Below are positions 10,477 to 19,905 of a stretch of DNA of 64,000 nt, piece by piece. Location: assembly GCF_000471905.2 (NCBI RefSeq), contig NW_006498549.1, positions 1,323,910 through 1,387,909 of the forward strand. The letters are read 5' to 3'. The position numbers and the translations under genes were made by a program. The stretch is from Amborella trichopoda. Lineage: Eukaryota; Streptophyta; Magnoliopsida; Amborellales; Amborellaceae. A model generated the notes under the pieces. That model was given only the letters and a program-made list of their open reading frames with translations. It was not told the origin of the DNA and made no database searches. Positions within the stretch are counted from its first letter, which is position 1; every line of letters starts with the position of its first letter.

Positions 10477-11770
10477 GAATGATGGGAAAGTGTCTCTCAT
10501 GGCGTCAGATGCGCTAGTTAAGGCATAACCTTGGTTCCACGATGTTCTGTCCTTGCTGAAAGATAGGTTATACCCTGAAGGTGCCACGAAAAAGGATAAA
10601 GAAGCCCTTCAAAGATTTTCTATGGGATTTTTAGTAGGAGGTGACCTCTTGTTCAAAAGTCCTTCGATGGCATCATTCTACGGTGCCTCGATCAGCCAGA
10701 AATTGACCAAGTACTGACAGAGTTGCACAACAAAGGTTGTATTCTTGGGCAGCCGCCTTAGCCCAGAAAATTAGGTGCCAAGGCTACTACTGGACCACCA
10801 TGGCTAAAGCCTGCTGGAAGTTCATTAAGAGGTGTCTCAAATGTCAACACTATGGAGACATCATTCATGCACCATCCGTATCACTTAACTCAACACCGTC
10901 CGTATGGCCCTTTGCCATGTGGGTTCTTGATATCATCAGAATGATATCACCAAAAGCCTCAAACGGCCATCGTTTTATATGAAGAATACTTCACCAAATG
11001 GGTAGAGGCCGCATCATTTGTTAAAATTGAAGACTAAGATGTTGCCCGTTTCATAAAGAACAATATTGTATTAAAATTAGGTGTTCCTGAGTCAATCATC
11101 ACTGACAATGGATCTAATCTCAAAAATGAAAAGGTCACTAAGGTGTCCAAAAATTTTGAGACAACACAAAAATTCTCCACACCTTACTACCCTCAAGGAA
11201 ACGGACAAGCATAAGTCACAAATAAAGGAGTTCTTAGAATCATAGACAAAATAATACAAGGCGGGAAAGATTGGCAAGAAAAGCTAAATGATGCTCTATG
11301 GGCCTACCAGACAACTGAGAAGACTCCAATTGGCATGACCCCATACTCATTGGTGTATGGTATGGAAGCAGTACTACCCATCAAGGTTGAGATACAGTCC
11401 CTCCTAGTGGTTATTCACAAAAATGCAAATGCGGAACAAAAGATCGAAGCACGAATCACTGCCCTCGTTGCTTTGGATGAAAAACGACTACGAGCAACAA
11501 AAAATATCGTTGCTTACCAGCGTAGAATCGAGAGGGCATACCAAAGGAAAGTTGTTCCTCGACACTTCAAAGAAGGGGACATGGTACTCTAGAAAATCTT
11601 CCACACTCTTGCAAATCCACACCCTTTAGGCAAGTTCAAACCTAATTGGGAGGGGCCATTCGTGGGTACCAGAGTGCATGCAAGCAATTCTTATAAGATA
11701 AAAAATCAAGAGGGGTGTGAACTTAATGATCGAATTAATGCAATGTATCTCAAAAAATACTACCCATAAT
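10477..11770 (+). pseudogene. Element 1 integrase
   Basis: Fragments in several frames read: DRLYPEGATKKDKEALQRFS; a CxxC zinc-finger half (KRCLKCQHYG, 10737-10982); the first catalytic D in MWVLDIIRMI; the second in SIITDNGSNLKN; and STPYYPQGNGQA followed by a stop TAA at 11212-11214 exactly where the catalytic E of NGQAE should be. The C-terminal part (DALWAYQTTEKTPIGMTPYS, GMEAVLPIKVEI, RHFKEGDMVL, MYLKKYYP) is well preserved and ends with the stop near 11767-11769. The enzyme is dead. Confidence 0.88.
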
Positions 11771-12939
11771 GAGCTAAAAAACATGGTGCAATCCTGAAAA
11801 AGCATCACAAAGAAAAATAAGAAAATTAAAAAAATAAAAGGAGAAAAAAATAAAATAAGAAAAACAAAAAAATGGACGTGGTGAAAACTCAAAAAGGCAC
11901 CACGGGTAAAAGGAATAAAGTGATCTCCTAGAAGGAGCTTTCGATGCAAAGCACTCAAGTACAAACAAGTACCTGCAAGTTCCAATAATACTGCACAAGC
12001 AGACCCTGAGGATGAAGACTCCTCCTAAAACCCTCTAGGTTCCCAATAAAACCAACTCAGAAAGATGTAAGAGGGTGACATGAATGGAAAAACCAAAGTG
12101 ATTTCGACGAACCCTAAAAAACGTCGAGACCCTCCAAGAGGACCATAGGACTCTTCATGGATCCGTGAAGTGGAGGATGAAAGCTTCGAAGGTAAAAGGA
12201 TAACTTCATGATTTTTGAGTTCTCATAATACCACAAGGGAATCCTTTCATCATCTTTGGGTAAAACATAATAAAGAAAATATCCACCAAAAGGGCCATAG
12301 GTGGCAAAACTGTAAGGTCCATCCCTTTTGAAATGTTGTTTCAATTTGATTGTTAAAATCATCTATTTTCAAAAGCTTTCTCCTTTTAGAAGGGACTTCC
12401 TCCATCACTACAAGAGGTTAAACTGTTAGTCGATCTGGCCTCGTTCTCGAAGCCAACTTCCTATGCCAGTTATGAAGGCTTGAAACTAGCCAAGCACTCC
12501 ATGGTTGTATGAGTATAACTACCAACTACCACATATAGGAGATGGGTAAATCTCTCCAATGACAAAATTGGCTAGTCTGTGGCCATTTTTCTCTCGACTG
12601 GATCCCTTGAGGTAAAATGAGGCAAGCTCATCCCTATGTGTGCGTACGATGATCCAATAGCCAGAAATTTGAGAAAAAAAACCTACAAATAGGGAGTTGA
12701 ATTTGTAAAAATCAGTTCGAAAATTGTGTGTAAGGAAAGTGTTCTATTCTATTAATCAATTGCACACGTACAAGTTGAACATGAACCTCCCAACAGGGGC
12801 AACAAAAAAAAAGAGAAGAAAGTTTTCAAACTCCCCATAATAGGGGCAAAGTCGAAAAGCCCCTTTTCTCAACCAATTCTCCAAAAAAATAAACTTTTCA
12901 AAAAAAGAATGATAAAAAAAAAAAGGAAAAATGAAGAAG

Positions 12940-13295
12940 AAGAATAATTTGCTCCTTGGTGGAATGAGCCTAAACTACAGATCAATTTTCCAAAAGTTTC
13001 AAAAAAATAATAAAAAACAGAAAGAAACTACGCTCCTCTGTGGCACGAGCCTAAGCTGCCAATCAATCTTTTCAAATAATAAAAAAAAAAATACCAAAAT
13101 CTTTTTCTCCTTGGTGGCATGAGCCTAAACTGCCAACCGATTTCAAAATCTTTTGCTCTTTGGTGGCATGAGCCTAAATTGCCAACCGGCTTCAAAAACG
13201 TTTTCTCCTCTGTGGCATGAGTCTAAACTGCCCACCAATTTTAGAAAAAAAATTTTCTCTACGGTGGCATGAGCCTAAACTGCCAACCAGGATTC
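12940..13295 (+). repeat. Tandem repeat family 1 of the element 1 tail (six units)
   Basis: Six units share the core GTGGCATGAGCCTAAACTGC preceded by a CTCC(T)TTG-type lead and followed by CAACC; core starts are near 12958, 13040, 13113, 13162, 13211 and 13264. Spacing falls from about 80 to about 50 bases because the A-rich spacers shorten. There is no reading frame common to all units. Confidence 0.85.
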
Positions 13296-13710
13296 AGAAC
13301 GTCAAACTTGTGCAATGTTAAAAAACCCGAGCTAACACGTCAAACTCGTGTGATGTAAAAAAAAAAAAAAACCGAGCTAACACATCAAACTCATGCGACG
13401 TTAAAAATTCACGCTAACATGTCAAACACGGGTGACGTTAAAAAATCGAGCTAACATGTCAAACTCGTACGACGTTAAAAAACCGAGATAACACGTCAAA
13501 CTCGTGCGATGTTAAAAAACCAAGCTAACACTCCAACTCGTGCGATGTTAAAAAAATGAGCTAATACGTCAAACTCATGCGACATAAAAGAGTCGAGACA
13601 GGTAACGTCTATCCCCGTATGACGAAAAAGGTCGGTTTATCCAGTTCAACGTCAAACTCGTGCAACATAAAAGAGCCTAGACAGGTACTGTCTATCCCCG
13701 TAAGACGAAA
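13296..13710 (+). repeat. Tandem repeat family 2 of the element 1 tail (37-bp units)
   Basis: Seven units of about 37 bases carry ACGTCAAACTCGTGCGATGT followed by an A run and CGAGCTA (starts near 13298, 13338, 13382, 13419, 13456, 13493, 13530). Two longer units of about 82 bases follow (13566 and 13648), in which the same head joins GTCTATCCCCGTATGACG-type sequence. The array sits beside family 1. Confidence 0.85.
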
Positions 13711-14689
13711 AAGGTCGTGTGTATGGTCCATCGTTACATGACACTAAACTGCTTAGAGGGCTCTATGGTTGCTAGAGTTGAAATTGCTAACCAACTTTGT
13801 TTTTTGAAATATCTTCCTCGTTTCAAAATTTTCACCATATGCTTTGTGTTTTCAAAAAATTTAATTTCTTTGTTAAAATTGTAACCTGTCCCTGCTTTGG
13901 GTTCTATTTCAAATCTCCCTCTACTTTCAAAATTTTTAAAAGGTATTTTAAAACAAAGGAGCATGGACACCCGTACATGATGAATATCGTGTTTGCCACG
14001 ATAGCCGCGTTGCTGCCTCGCCTCTCGATTCAGAATTGATCAGACAAGTCTTGTCGTATAGAATGTCTTTCCCTATAGACAGCCTTAGGAAACCCTAAGG
14101 AAATCAAAGAAATTGCCAGGGTTAAAATTTTCAAACTGAAATAACCCTGAGGTCATGTGGCATAGCTGTAAAATCCACCTCGAGTTTCAAGCCTATGTAA
14201 CTCGCTGAAACCTCATGTCGAAAACCCTAGGATGAAAATGCCCTAGGTGGGTGAGCATGGGAGTACAATGACTTGGAGGGATAGTTGGTGTGCCATCTGC
14301 CCACGTGACGTCGTGATGACATTCATCTTTGACATCTCCTGCCCCTCGAAGGACAGGGAGTGTCAGAGAGTCTACTGTTACTACTCACCTGGCCCTCAAA
14401 GGACAAGGAGTGAGCATTCGCCTACCCCTTGAAGGACAGGGAACGGTAACGTGTGTACTTCTTAACCACTCTCTTGTTACTCAAAGGATAGCGAGTGCAA
14501 AGAAAATGCAAATGTAGAAACCCGCTTTAAATCTGGCAAGTTTTGTGGTTTTCTTAGACCCTTAGGATAAAATTCGCTTAGTAAACGAAAAATCCATAGG
14601 TCACACAACTTACCCTGTGAGCCGGAACCATTCTGCCAGCCCAGAACCCAACAAATGCCTGTTTTGACCCGAAATCTAGTAAACGCAGT

Positions 14690-15265
14690 GTTTTACTAAA
14701 ACAATCATTAAAAATAGTAAACAAATCCATTTTGACCCAAATGTTCTCTGAGAGTTTCACAAGAGGCTCATGAAGACACCCAAATTGAAAAACCTCAACT
14801 TGGACAAGCTTTGGTGTGGACAACACGAGGCGTGTCGCCTAGGTGACCGGTGCATGTCATCCAAGTCATCCTGCAAATGCCCTATTTTATAAAAACAATC
14901 ATAAAAAATAGTAACAAATCCATTTTGACCCAAATGTTTTCTGATAGCTTCACAAGAGGCTAAGGAACACACTTGAAAAAAATATTTCAATTTGGACAAT
15001 TTTTTGTTTGGGTGACACGAGGTGTGCCACCCAGGCAACAGGGGGCATGTCTCTCAAGTCATCTTGCAAATGCCCTATTTTACTAAAAAACTCATTAAAA
15101 ATTGTAAAAAAATATGTTTTGACCCAAATGTTTTATGGTAGCTTCATAAGAGGATAAGGAACACAACTGAAAATAAATATTTCAATTTGGACAAATTTGG
15201 GTTTGGGGGACGCAGGGCATGCCACCTAGGCGACACAGGGCGTGCCGCCCAGCCTTGGGCGACAC
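14690..15265 (+). repeat. Three tandem repeats of about 190 bp in the element 1 LTR
   Basis: Units start near 14690, 14878 and 15070. Each runs from a TTTTACTAAAA-type start through TTTTGACCCAAATGTTTTCT and AGCTTCACAAGAGG to a GACACGAGGYGTGCCRCC block. The copy in element D lacks the extra units, which explains its shorter LTR (about 1.1 kb). Confidence 0.85.
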
Positions 15266-15817
15266 GACTCGTGCTGCCCAGGGACACGGGGCGTGCCGAC
15301 ATGTTTTACCCAAAACGTTTTTTTATCATTTTTTAGGTTTTTTGGTCATATTTTGGGTGGTTTGGCCACGTGATGCAATCCGCGTAAGTCAAATCCGAAT
15401 TTTAGAAAATCAAAGATTGGTTTGACGAAGAGATTTGTTGTTTATGGGATAACTCTGCCCTAACAAATTCCTCGTTCAGATGAATTCACTTTGGATGACC
15501 ATAAAAGGATGAAAAACGAGAGGAAAAAAAAAAAAATTTGTGGGCGAGAGGAAAAAAAAGAAAAAATAAAAAAGAGGGACAAGACTTTTAGAAACTTTAG
15601 AAAGAAAGAGAAACCTTAGGAGAGTAGAGAGACCTTCCCTGAGAAAACCCTAACCCTCATCTTAAGACTGAGTAAACCTAGATCTCTAAGGCACAACAAC
15701 CCTAGTTATAAAACCATCTCCAGAGCACAACCACCCTGGACAACATAGATTTGCTAGTCGACATCCAGATAAGAGAGGCAAAGAGGATGCTGGTGCTGAT
15801 ACGGGCGAGCTCTCGAA

Positions 15818-15836
15818 GGCTCGGGACTCCCGAGCC
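15818..15836 (+). other. Perfect 9-bp dyad in the element 1 LTR
   Basis: GGCTCGGGA pairs with TCCCGAGCC around a single C. The matching place in element D (about 62283-62310, minus strand) keeps an imperfect GC-rich dyad. Position in the 3' part of the LTR suggests an RNA structure; function is unknown. Confidence 0.5.
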
Positions 15837-16125
15837 ATCTGGCCCGGTTTGGTTTCGTTTTCTTCCTTTGTTTTACGGTTTTAATTTTATTTTGATCTTA
15901 TTTTGATTAGTTTTCTTTAAAAAATTATGTATTTGATGCCTTGGATCATGCTGGCTCTGTCATAGATCTGAGAGCAGATCTGTTCGTTTCTGGGTAGATC
16001 TGTTTTCAGATTTGAATTCAACTGTTCCCACTTTTTTTGCCATTGCTTTTTCATTTATTTTTATCAGTTGAAAGTGTCAGATAGAGATCTACATCATTAG
16101 ATCGCTCGATTATGCGCTATAAACA

Positions 16126-16700
16126 ACTGCGCTTGTTTAGCGCTTGCTAGAACAACCAATTACCGCCAATTCTCCCTTATCTTCTTTCTCAATAATAAGA
16201 GGCTCTTTGTCCTGGACAACAATGAACACCCTTCTTAAAGAGACCTGCATTATGGGAGCTTTCGAGCCCCTGGTTGACTGTCGGGAAAACATCTGATAAA
16301 GGGCCCTATCTAGACACTATCTATGCACAAATAATCAACAAGACATGAGGCTACCTCCATGCATGAAAGGTGCTGACAAAGAGTCACAAGTGACTAACGC
16401 CTCTTTCGTCAAATAAAGCTTAACGCAAACTGTGCTTGTGGAGGCTTTCACCTTCTACCCACTGAAGTAATAACGTCAAGGACCGACCAAGAGGCTATCA
16501 CCATATGCTGACTCAAGATGCAGTGTCGTGTGCTAACCCAAGGAGTTATGTTGTGAGGGGCTAATGCTGCCCATGTTCAACGTCAATTGTGCTTAAGCTG
16601 TTTGCACGTGCCACACATGTCAACTCGAGCCCCGAGAGCACCGCTTGACAACTGCCACCACGACGTGACCTGACTCACGTTTCACACGTGCGGACTGACA
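16126..16700 (+). other. Unassigned sequence between element 1 and the LTR remnant of element A
   Basis: No open frame or domain was recognised. The last 60 bases (about 16640-16695) resemble 28500-28565 in the 3' LTR of A, so part of this stretch may be degraded upstream LTR of A with an internal deletion. The rest has no match that I can see in the window. If element 1 inserted here, ACTGC after 16125 would be its target duplication, but the other end is outside the window. Confidence 0.4.
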
Positions 16701-17880
16701 ACCATTTCTTTGACCACATTTTTCAGCACCTTGGTCCCTGATGCGGAATAAATGGGAAGCAGGTCAATAAAGCCTCAACATATATTAGAATTCTAAACAG
16801 TCTCATAATAGCCCCAAAACTGGTCAAGATCTTCATTAGCACTCCAAAAGGCCACCTGTCAAGTTTCATTACAATCTGACATGTCTATGGCAGTAAATAC
16901 AAAAAAATAATTTCAAAAACATTGGCCTCTTGCACCCTGAAACGGACCCAGTAACTAGAACTATATTTTCAGTGTAACAAACAGCTATGGGACCACTGTC
17001 ATTGGATTTGGCACAGTAAAAAATCCTATGGGTCAAGTTTCAACTTAATTGGGCACTCCAGGACAAAATTACAAGTAAAATATCTAAAAGGGGTAGGTCG
17101 CACACTATTCCCGTGTGGCCACCCTGCACTAAAACACCAGTAAAAGTGGTTGTTTTCATAGTCATTGGCAGTGAATTTTGGGGCCCATATCTCACTCGTT
17201 CCAAGACGAGTGTTTCTATATGTGTTACGTCTCGTGATGATGACCGAGCAAAGAGAAAAACTAGAGAGAAGTTACTGATTCGTGAAGAAAATTGCAAAAA
17301 ATTAAGCAGTAGCTTGCCCCATTTGAGCGGTCTAAGATGCTCGCATCCCCGATCAACACAAAACTAATTACATCATGTGCACAAGGTCCGAGGCTATCTC
17401 AAGAACAAATCTTGCATATGATGAACGATTGGATTTCACACATGGAGATGACGAAGTCTTCGTCTAGACACGAAATTGAGCTGTGTTTGTTGCAACGTGA
17501 TCGTGATAGCATTCTCAGTGTGATTCAATGAAGAAACAAAAGAAAAACATCAAGGAACGAGCGCACTATTGATCCAAAGTTTTTAAGATTCATACAAATT
17601 TCAAGTCTTATGATCGTGGCCTAAAAACACGACTCATGGCTCGAAGTTGGTATCAAATTGATCGTCATGTCGAGTCCGACAAGAAAACAATCATCATTCG
17701 ATCAAACGGGCATCAAATCAACCCCGTATCAGTCATAGAAGATCATGCAAGTCCTAGGACAGCAACAAGAACTGTTCTGGAATTGCACCCTATTTTCTTA
17801 ATTTCTTTTAATTCAATTAAATTGTAATTATCATCATTTTAGCTGGTTTTTAGGTATCCACCCATATTTGGGCTCAATTA

Positions 17881-18030
17881 TATATAAACATGCAAATCCT
17901 AATTGTAAAAGGACCTTTGGTGCATTCTTCAATCATTCAATAAAAGATTTCAATTCTTGCTCATGGGTGCATCTTGGAGAGAGAGAGAGGAGAGAGAACA
18001 AAAGGGCTGGTACCCCTCGATAAGGTAACT
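17881..18030 (+). promoter_or_regulatory. Core promoter, poly(A) signal and donor-like site of LTR A5'
   Basis: TATATAAA is at 17881-17888, AATAAA at 17939-17944, a GAGAGAGAGAGGAGAGAG run at about 17975-17997 and AAG|GTAACTTTCT with GT at 18025-18026. The same order occurs in the four other LTR copies (33297, 38738, 54826, 59210). The TATA to AATAAA distance of 58 bases fits a short R region. This implies that most of the LTR upstream is U3. Confidence 0.6.
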
Positions 18031-18339
18031 TTCTATCTCCTCCTCTTTTCTCTCATCTTTATCTCTCTTTCTCTCTCCTCTTTTCTAATCTTTATATCTC
18101 TTTCTCTCTATTCTTTTCTCATCTCTATCTCTCTTTCTCTCTCCTCTTTTCTCATCTCTATCTCTTTCTCTCTCTTCCTCCTCTAGTTTATCATTTTCCT
18201 CTTTCCCTACACTTCTCTCTTTTGTCCATTCACCCATGACGGACCTATCGTATGACGTGATGTCTTCCAGAGACTTGAACAGTAAGCCAGGCCTTAGCCC
18301 TAGTGGTGGACTGACCTCTATCAAAATTCTCTCTTCTCT

Positions 18340-18790
18340 CTTCTATCACAGACGGTGCAAGCTTATCGCCCCTTATGTTTTCTCTCTCTTTCTTCTCTTG
18401 TGTCACTATTGGCGCAATCCTAGTGCCTCCTGTGTCACAGCCAGCGCAAGCCTAGCTTTGCCTGTGTTTTTCCTTCCTTGTTCTCCTATCACAGAAGGTG
18501 CAAGTCTATTGTTGCATGTGTTCTTTCTCTCTCCTATTTCTTTTGCTACATACGTCATAAGCCTATTACAGCCTGTGTTCCTTCTCTCTCTCCTATCACT
18601 GACAGTGGAAGAACATCGCCACCTGTGTTCTTTCTCTCTCTTCTCTCCTTATGTAACGGCCGACGGAGGACCATCATTGCCTGAATTTCATCTACATTTT
18701 TCTGATGTCACAACCCGTGAAAGCTTATTGCCACCTATGTTTTCTCCTCACTTTTTTTCTTCCTCATGTCATAGCCGACTGAAGCCATTG
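18340..18790 (+). repeat. Array of about 60-bp units in U5 of LTR A5'
   Basis: Imperfect units pair a TCTCTCTTC pyrimidine run, a CTATCACAG-type end and GCAAGCCTAGCGCCGCCTGTG-like core; roughly seven units. The pyrimidine run followed by CACAG resembles a 3' splice site. Open frames here are low-complexity artefacts. A matching array is at 33750-34210. Confidence 0.7.
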
Positions 18791-19637
18791 CCGTTTGAGT
18801 CTTCTCTCTCCTCATCTCATTGCCGTCTGTGTCCTCCTTCTCCCTTGCTTCCCTTATCTCTCTTCTTCTTCTCTCATTATTTTCTCTCTTACTCTATTCT
18901 TCTTCTCTTTTTTCTTCTTTACTTCTTCCTCTTCTCTTCTCTCTATCTTCCTGTTCTTCTTCTTTCTTTCCCTTACCCTTTCATTTGACCAAGAGAGGTC
19001 GAGACTAACCTTCCATGGTAGTCCTGTCATTTAGCTGTAATGTCGTTCTGTCGATCGGAGTTATTGTGCTCGCTTTATCACCTCGACAAACTAGCCGTTG
19101 TATCTAGCTAGCTGTCGTCTAGTAGTAACTCTGTTGAGCCAATCTCAGTTATCGAGCCCATTTTACTGCAACACCAGGTGAATTACCTACTAGTTTAGTC
19201 ACTGTGTCGGTCTCACCGTCGGGTCAAATTCTTCTAACCCCAATATTTCTTCCCTCAATCTTCTCTTCATCTTTTTTAATGTGCACGCCCGTGTACGTTC
19301 CCCAAAGGCAAGGTGGGGTCCCTTGACGAACTTGTCTTGTCACATTTGCCATAAGTGTATGATTGTAGAAAAAAGAGAATACTGGCCAAGAGCGGCAATT
19401 CTGAACCTGTTTTACCACTAGGGGGCTTTCTTCGTGATCTAAGAGGGCGCCCACATGAGCCAGCACTAAGTCCCGAACCTACCTTAAATTCCTCTCTCAT
19501 AGGTTGATGCACCTTCCCTTTCTTTTGAGAAAGGTTCCCGAGAGAGCGATCTCAAGTCTCAAGTTCCCTTGAAACCCAAGACACGTGTCGCCAAATCATC
19601 CGGATCAGGAAGGCGAGATTGAGGCACTTAACCAGCT

Positions 19638-19655
19638 TGGCGACTCCGCTGGGGA
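19638..19655 (+). other. Primer binding site of element A
   Basis: TGGCGACTCCGCTGGGGA starts three bases after the LTR. This is the PBS type described for Ogre elements and attributed to tRNA-Arg; the tRNA identity is from knowledge, not from this sequence. Element B (40591) and C (60449) carry mutated versions. Confidence 0.85.
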
Positions 19656-19905
19656 CTTACTGCCCCTTAGCTGGATCGTGCTTGTTTGGCTAAGTTTCTC
19701 CTTTTTATTTTCAGTAGCAGCACTTATGGCTCTCGGGTTCTGTAACCCATTCATCCGGATCAGGGATTTTCTTATCCCCGCATTTGCGAGTGTCCCTCGA
19801 ACTTCGTTCCCATCCTTCCTTTTGAGTAAAGACCCTGGGTCTAGCTCCTAGGTTTTAACCTGAATTGGTGTGAGGAGGCACTTAACCTGAATTGGTCTAG
19901 CTTCT
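19656..19905 (+). other. Leader of element A with conserved hairpin
   Basis: Downstream of the PBS, CTTACTGCCCCTTAG and GGATCGTGCTTGTTTGGCTA are conserved in B and C. TTTTTATTTTCAG near 19705 looks like a 3' splice site. A stem GGGAT (19763-19767) pairs with ATCCC (19774-19778) over TTTCTT; the element B version has a 7-bp stem. Position fits a packaging or dimer-linkage structure, but this is inference. Confidence 0.5.

Larger units (their letters stand above)
11771..14512 (+). other. Element 1 3' untranslated tail (2.7 kb)
   Basis: No coding motif was recognised between the end of pol and the 3' LTR. 11780-12940 is A-rich, mostly unique sequence. 12940-13710 holds two tandem-repeat families listed separately. 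13720-14040 is AT-rich. 14180-14512 is homologous to 62890-63157 of element D and carries short repeats with the core CTCGAAGGACAGGGA. The final purine-rich stretch (14500-14512) is a decayed polypurine tract; the better copy is in D at 63145-63157. Confidence 0.75.
1..16125 (+). mobile_element. Element 1: degenerate Tat/Ogre-type Ty3/gypsy retrotransposon, split by a nested insertion
   Basis: The 5' LTR and most of gag lie outside the window. Seen in order are the gag tail, a protease, a spacer with a G-patch-like stretch, then (after the nested element at 2141-8287) reverse transcriptase, RNase H, a second RNase H-like domain, integrase, a long repeat-rich tail and a 3' LTR. The second RNase H between RNase H and integrase is a known mark of the Tat lineage. 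Many stops and frame changes make it a pseudogene throughout. The end at 16125 is inferred by comparison with the inverted related LTR at 61985-63384, where both copies end in TAAACA. Confidence 0.85.
14513..16125 (+). repeat. Element 1 3' LTR (about 1613 bp)
   Basis: It starts TGTAGAAACCCGC and ends CTATAAACA. The start matches the better preserved TGTAGATACCCC start of the element D LTR (63158), which has a clear PPT. The end is set by the last base shared with the inverted copy at 61985-62898. Inside are three tandem repeats of about 190 bp, a GC-rich zone of GGCGACACGACTCGTGC-type imperfect palindromes (15205-15300), an A/G-rich stretch (15500-15660) and a hairpin (15818-15836). Assignment to element 1 rests on position. 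Confidence 0.75.
16701..19634 (+). repeat. Element A 5' LTR, truncated (only the 3' part remains)
   Basis: It is homologous to 32003-35056. The upstream 4.5 kb of the LTR, as seen in the 3' copy, is missing. Order: a conserved block (16720-17850), TATA/AATAAA/splice-donor block (17881-18030), CT-rich tract (18030-18200), an array of about 60-bp units with TATCACAGACGGTGCAAGC-type cores (18340-18790), another CT-rich tract (18840-18980), then a conserved end with CTTCGTGATCTAAGAGGG (near 19430). It ends ...TTAACCA, three bases before the PBS. Confidence 0.85.

Noticed and set aside
11626..11998. Two antisense frames rich in Phe and Leu
   Set aside because: They arise from an A-rich stretch after the end of the element 1 integrase; there is no signal peptide context or conservation.
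13734..14040. Short sense and antisense frames of about 80 codons
   Set aside because: They are AT-rich with no motif, start in tandem-repeat flank, and are not conserved in element D.
15645..15660. CCCTAACCCTCAT telomere-like string
   Set aside because: It is a single imperfect unit inside the element 1 LTR and not an array.
18030..19010. Overlapping open frames up to 250 codons rich in Ser, Leu and Phe
   Set aside because: They lie in CT-rich tracts of LTR U5, are not conserved in frame in the matching copy at 33400-34440, and are low-complexity artefacts.
19638..19655. A tRNA gene at the PBS
   Set aside because: Only 18 bases match a tRNA 3' end; no cloverleaf can be drawn from the flanks.
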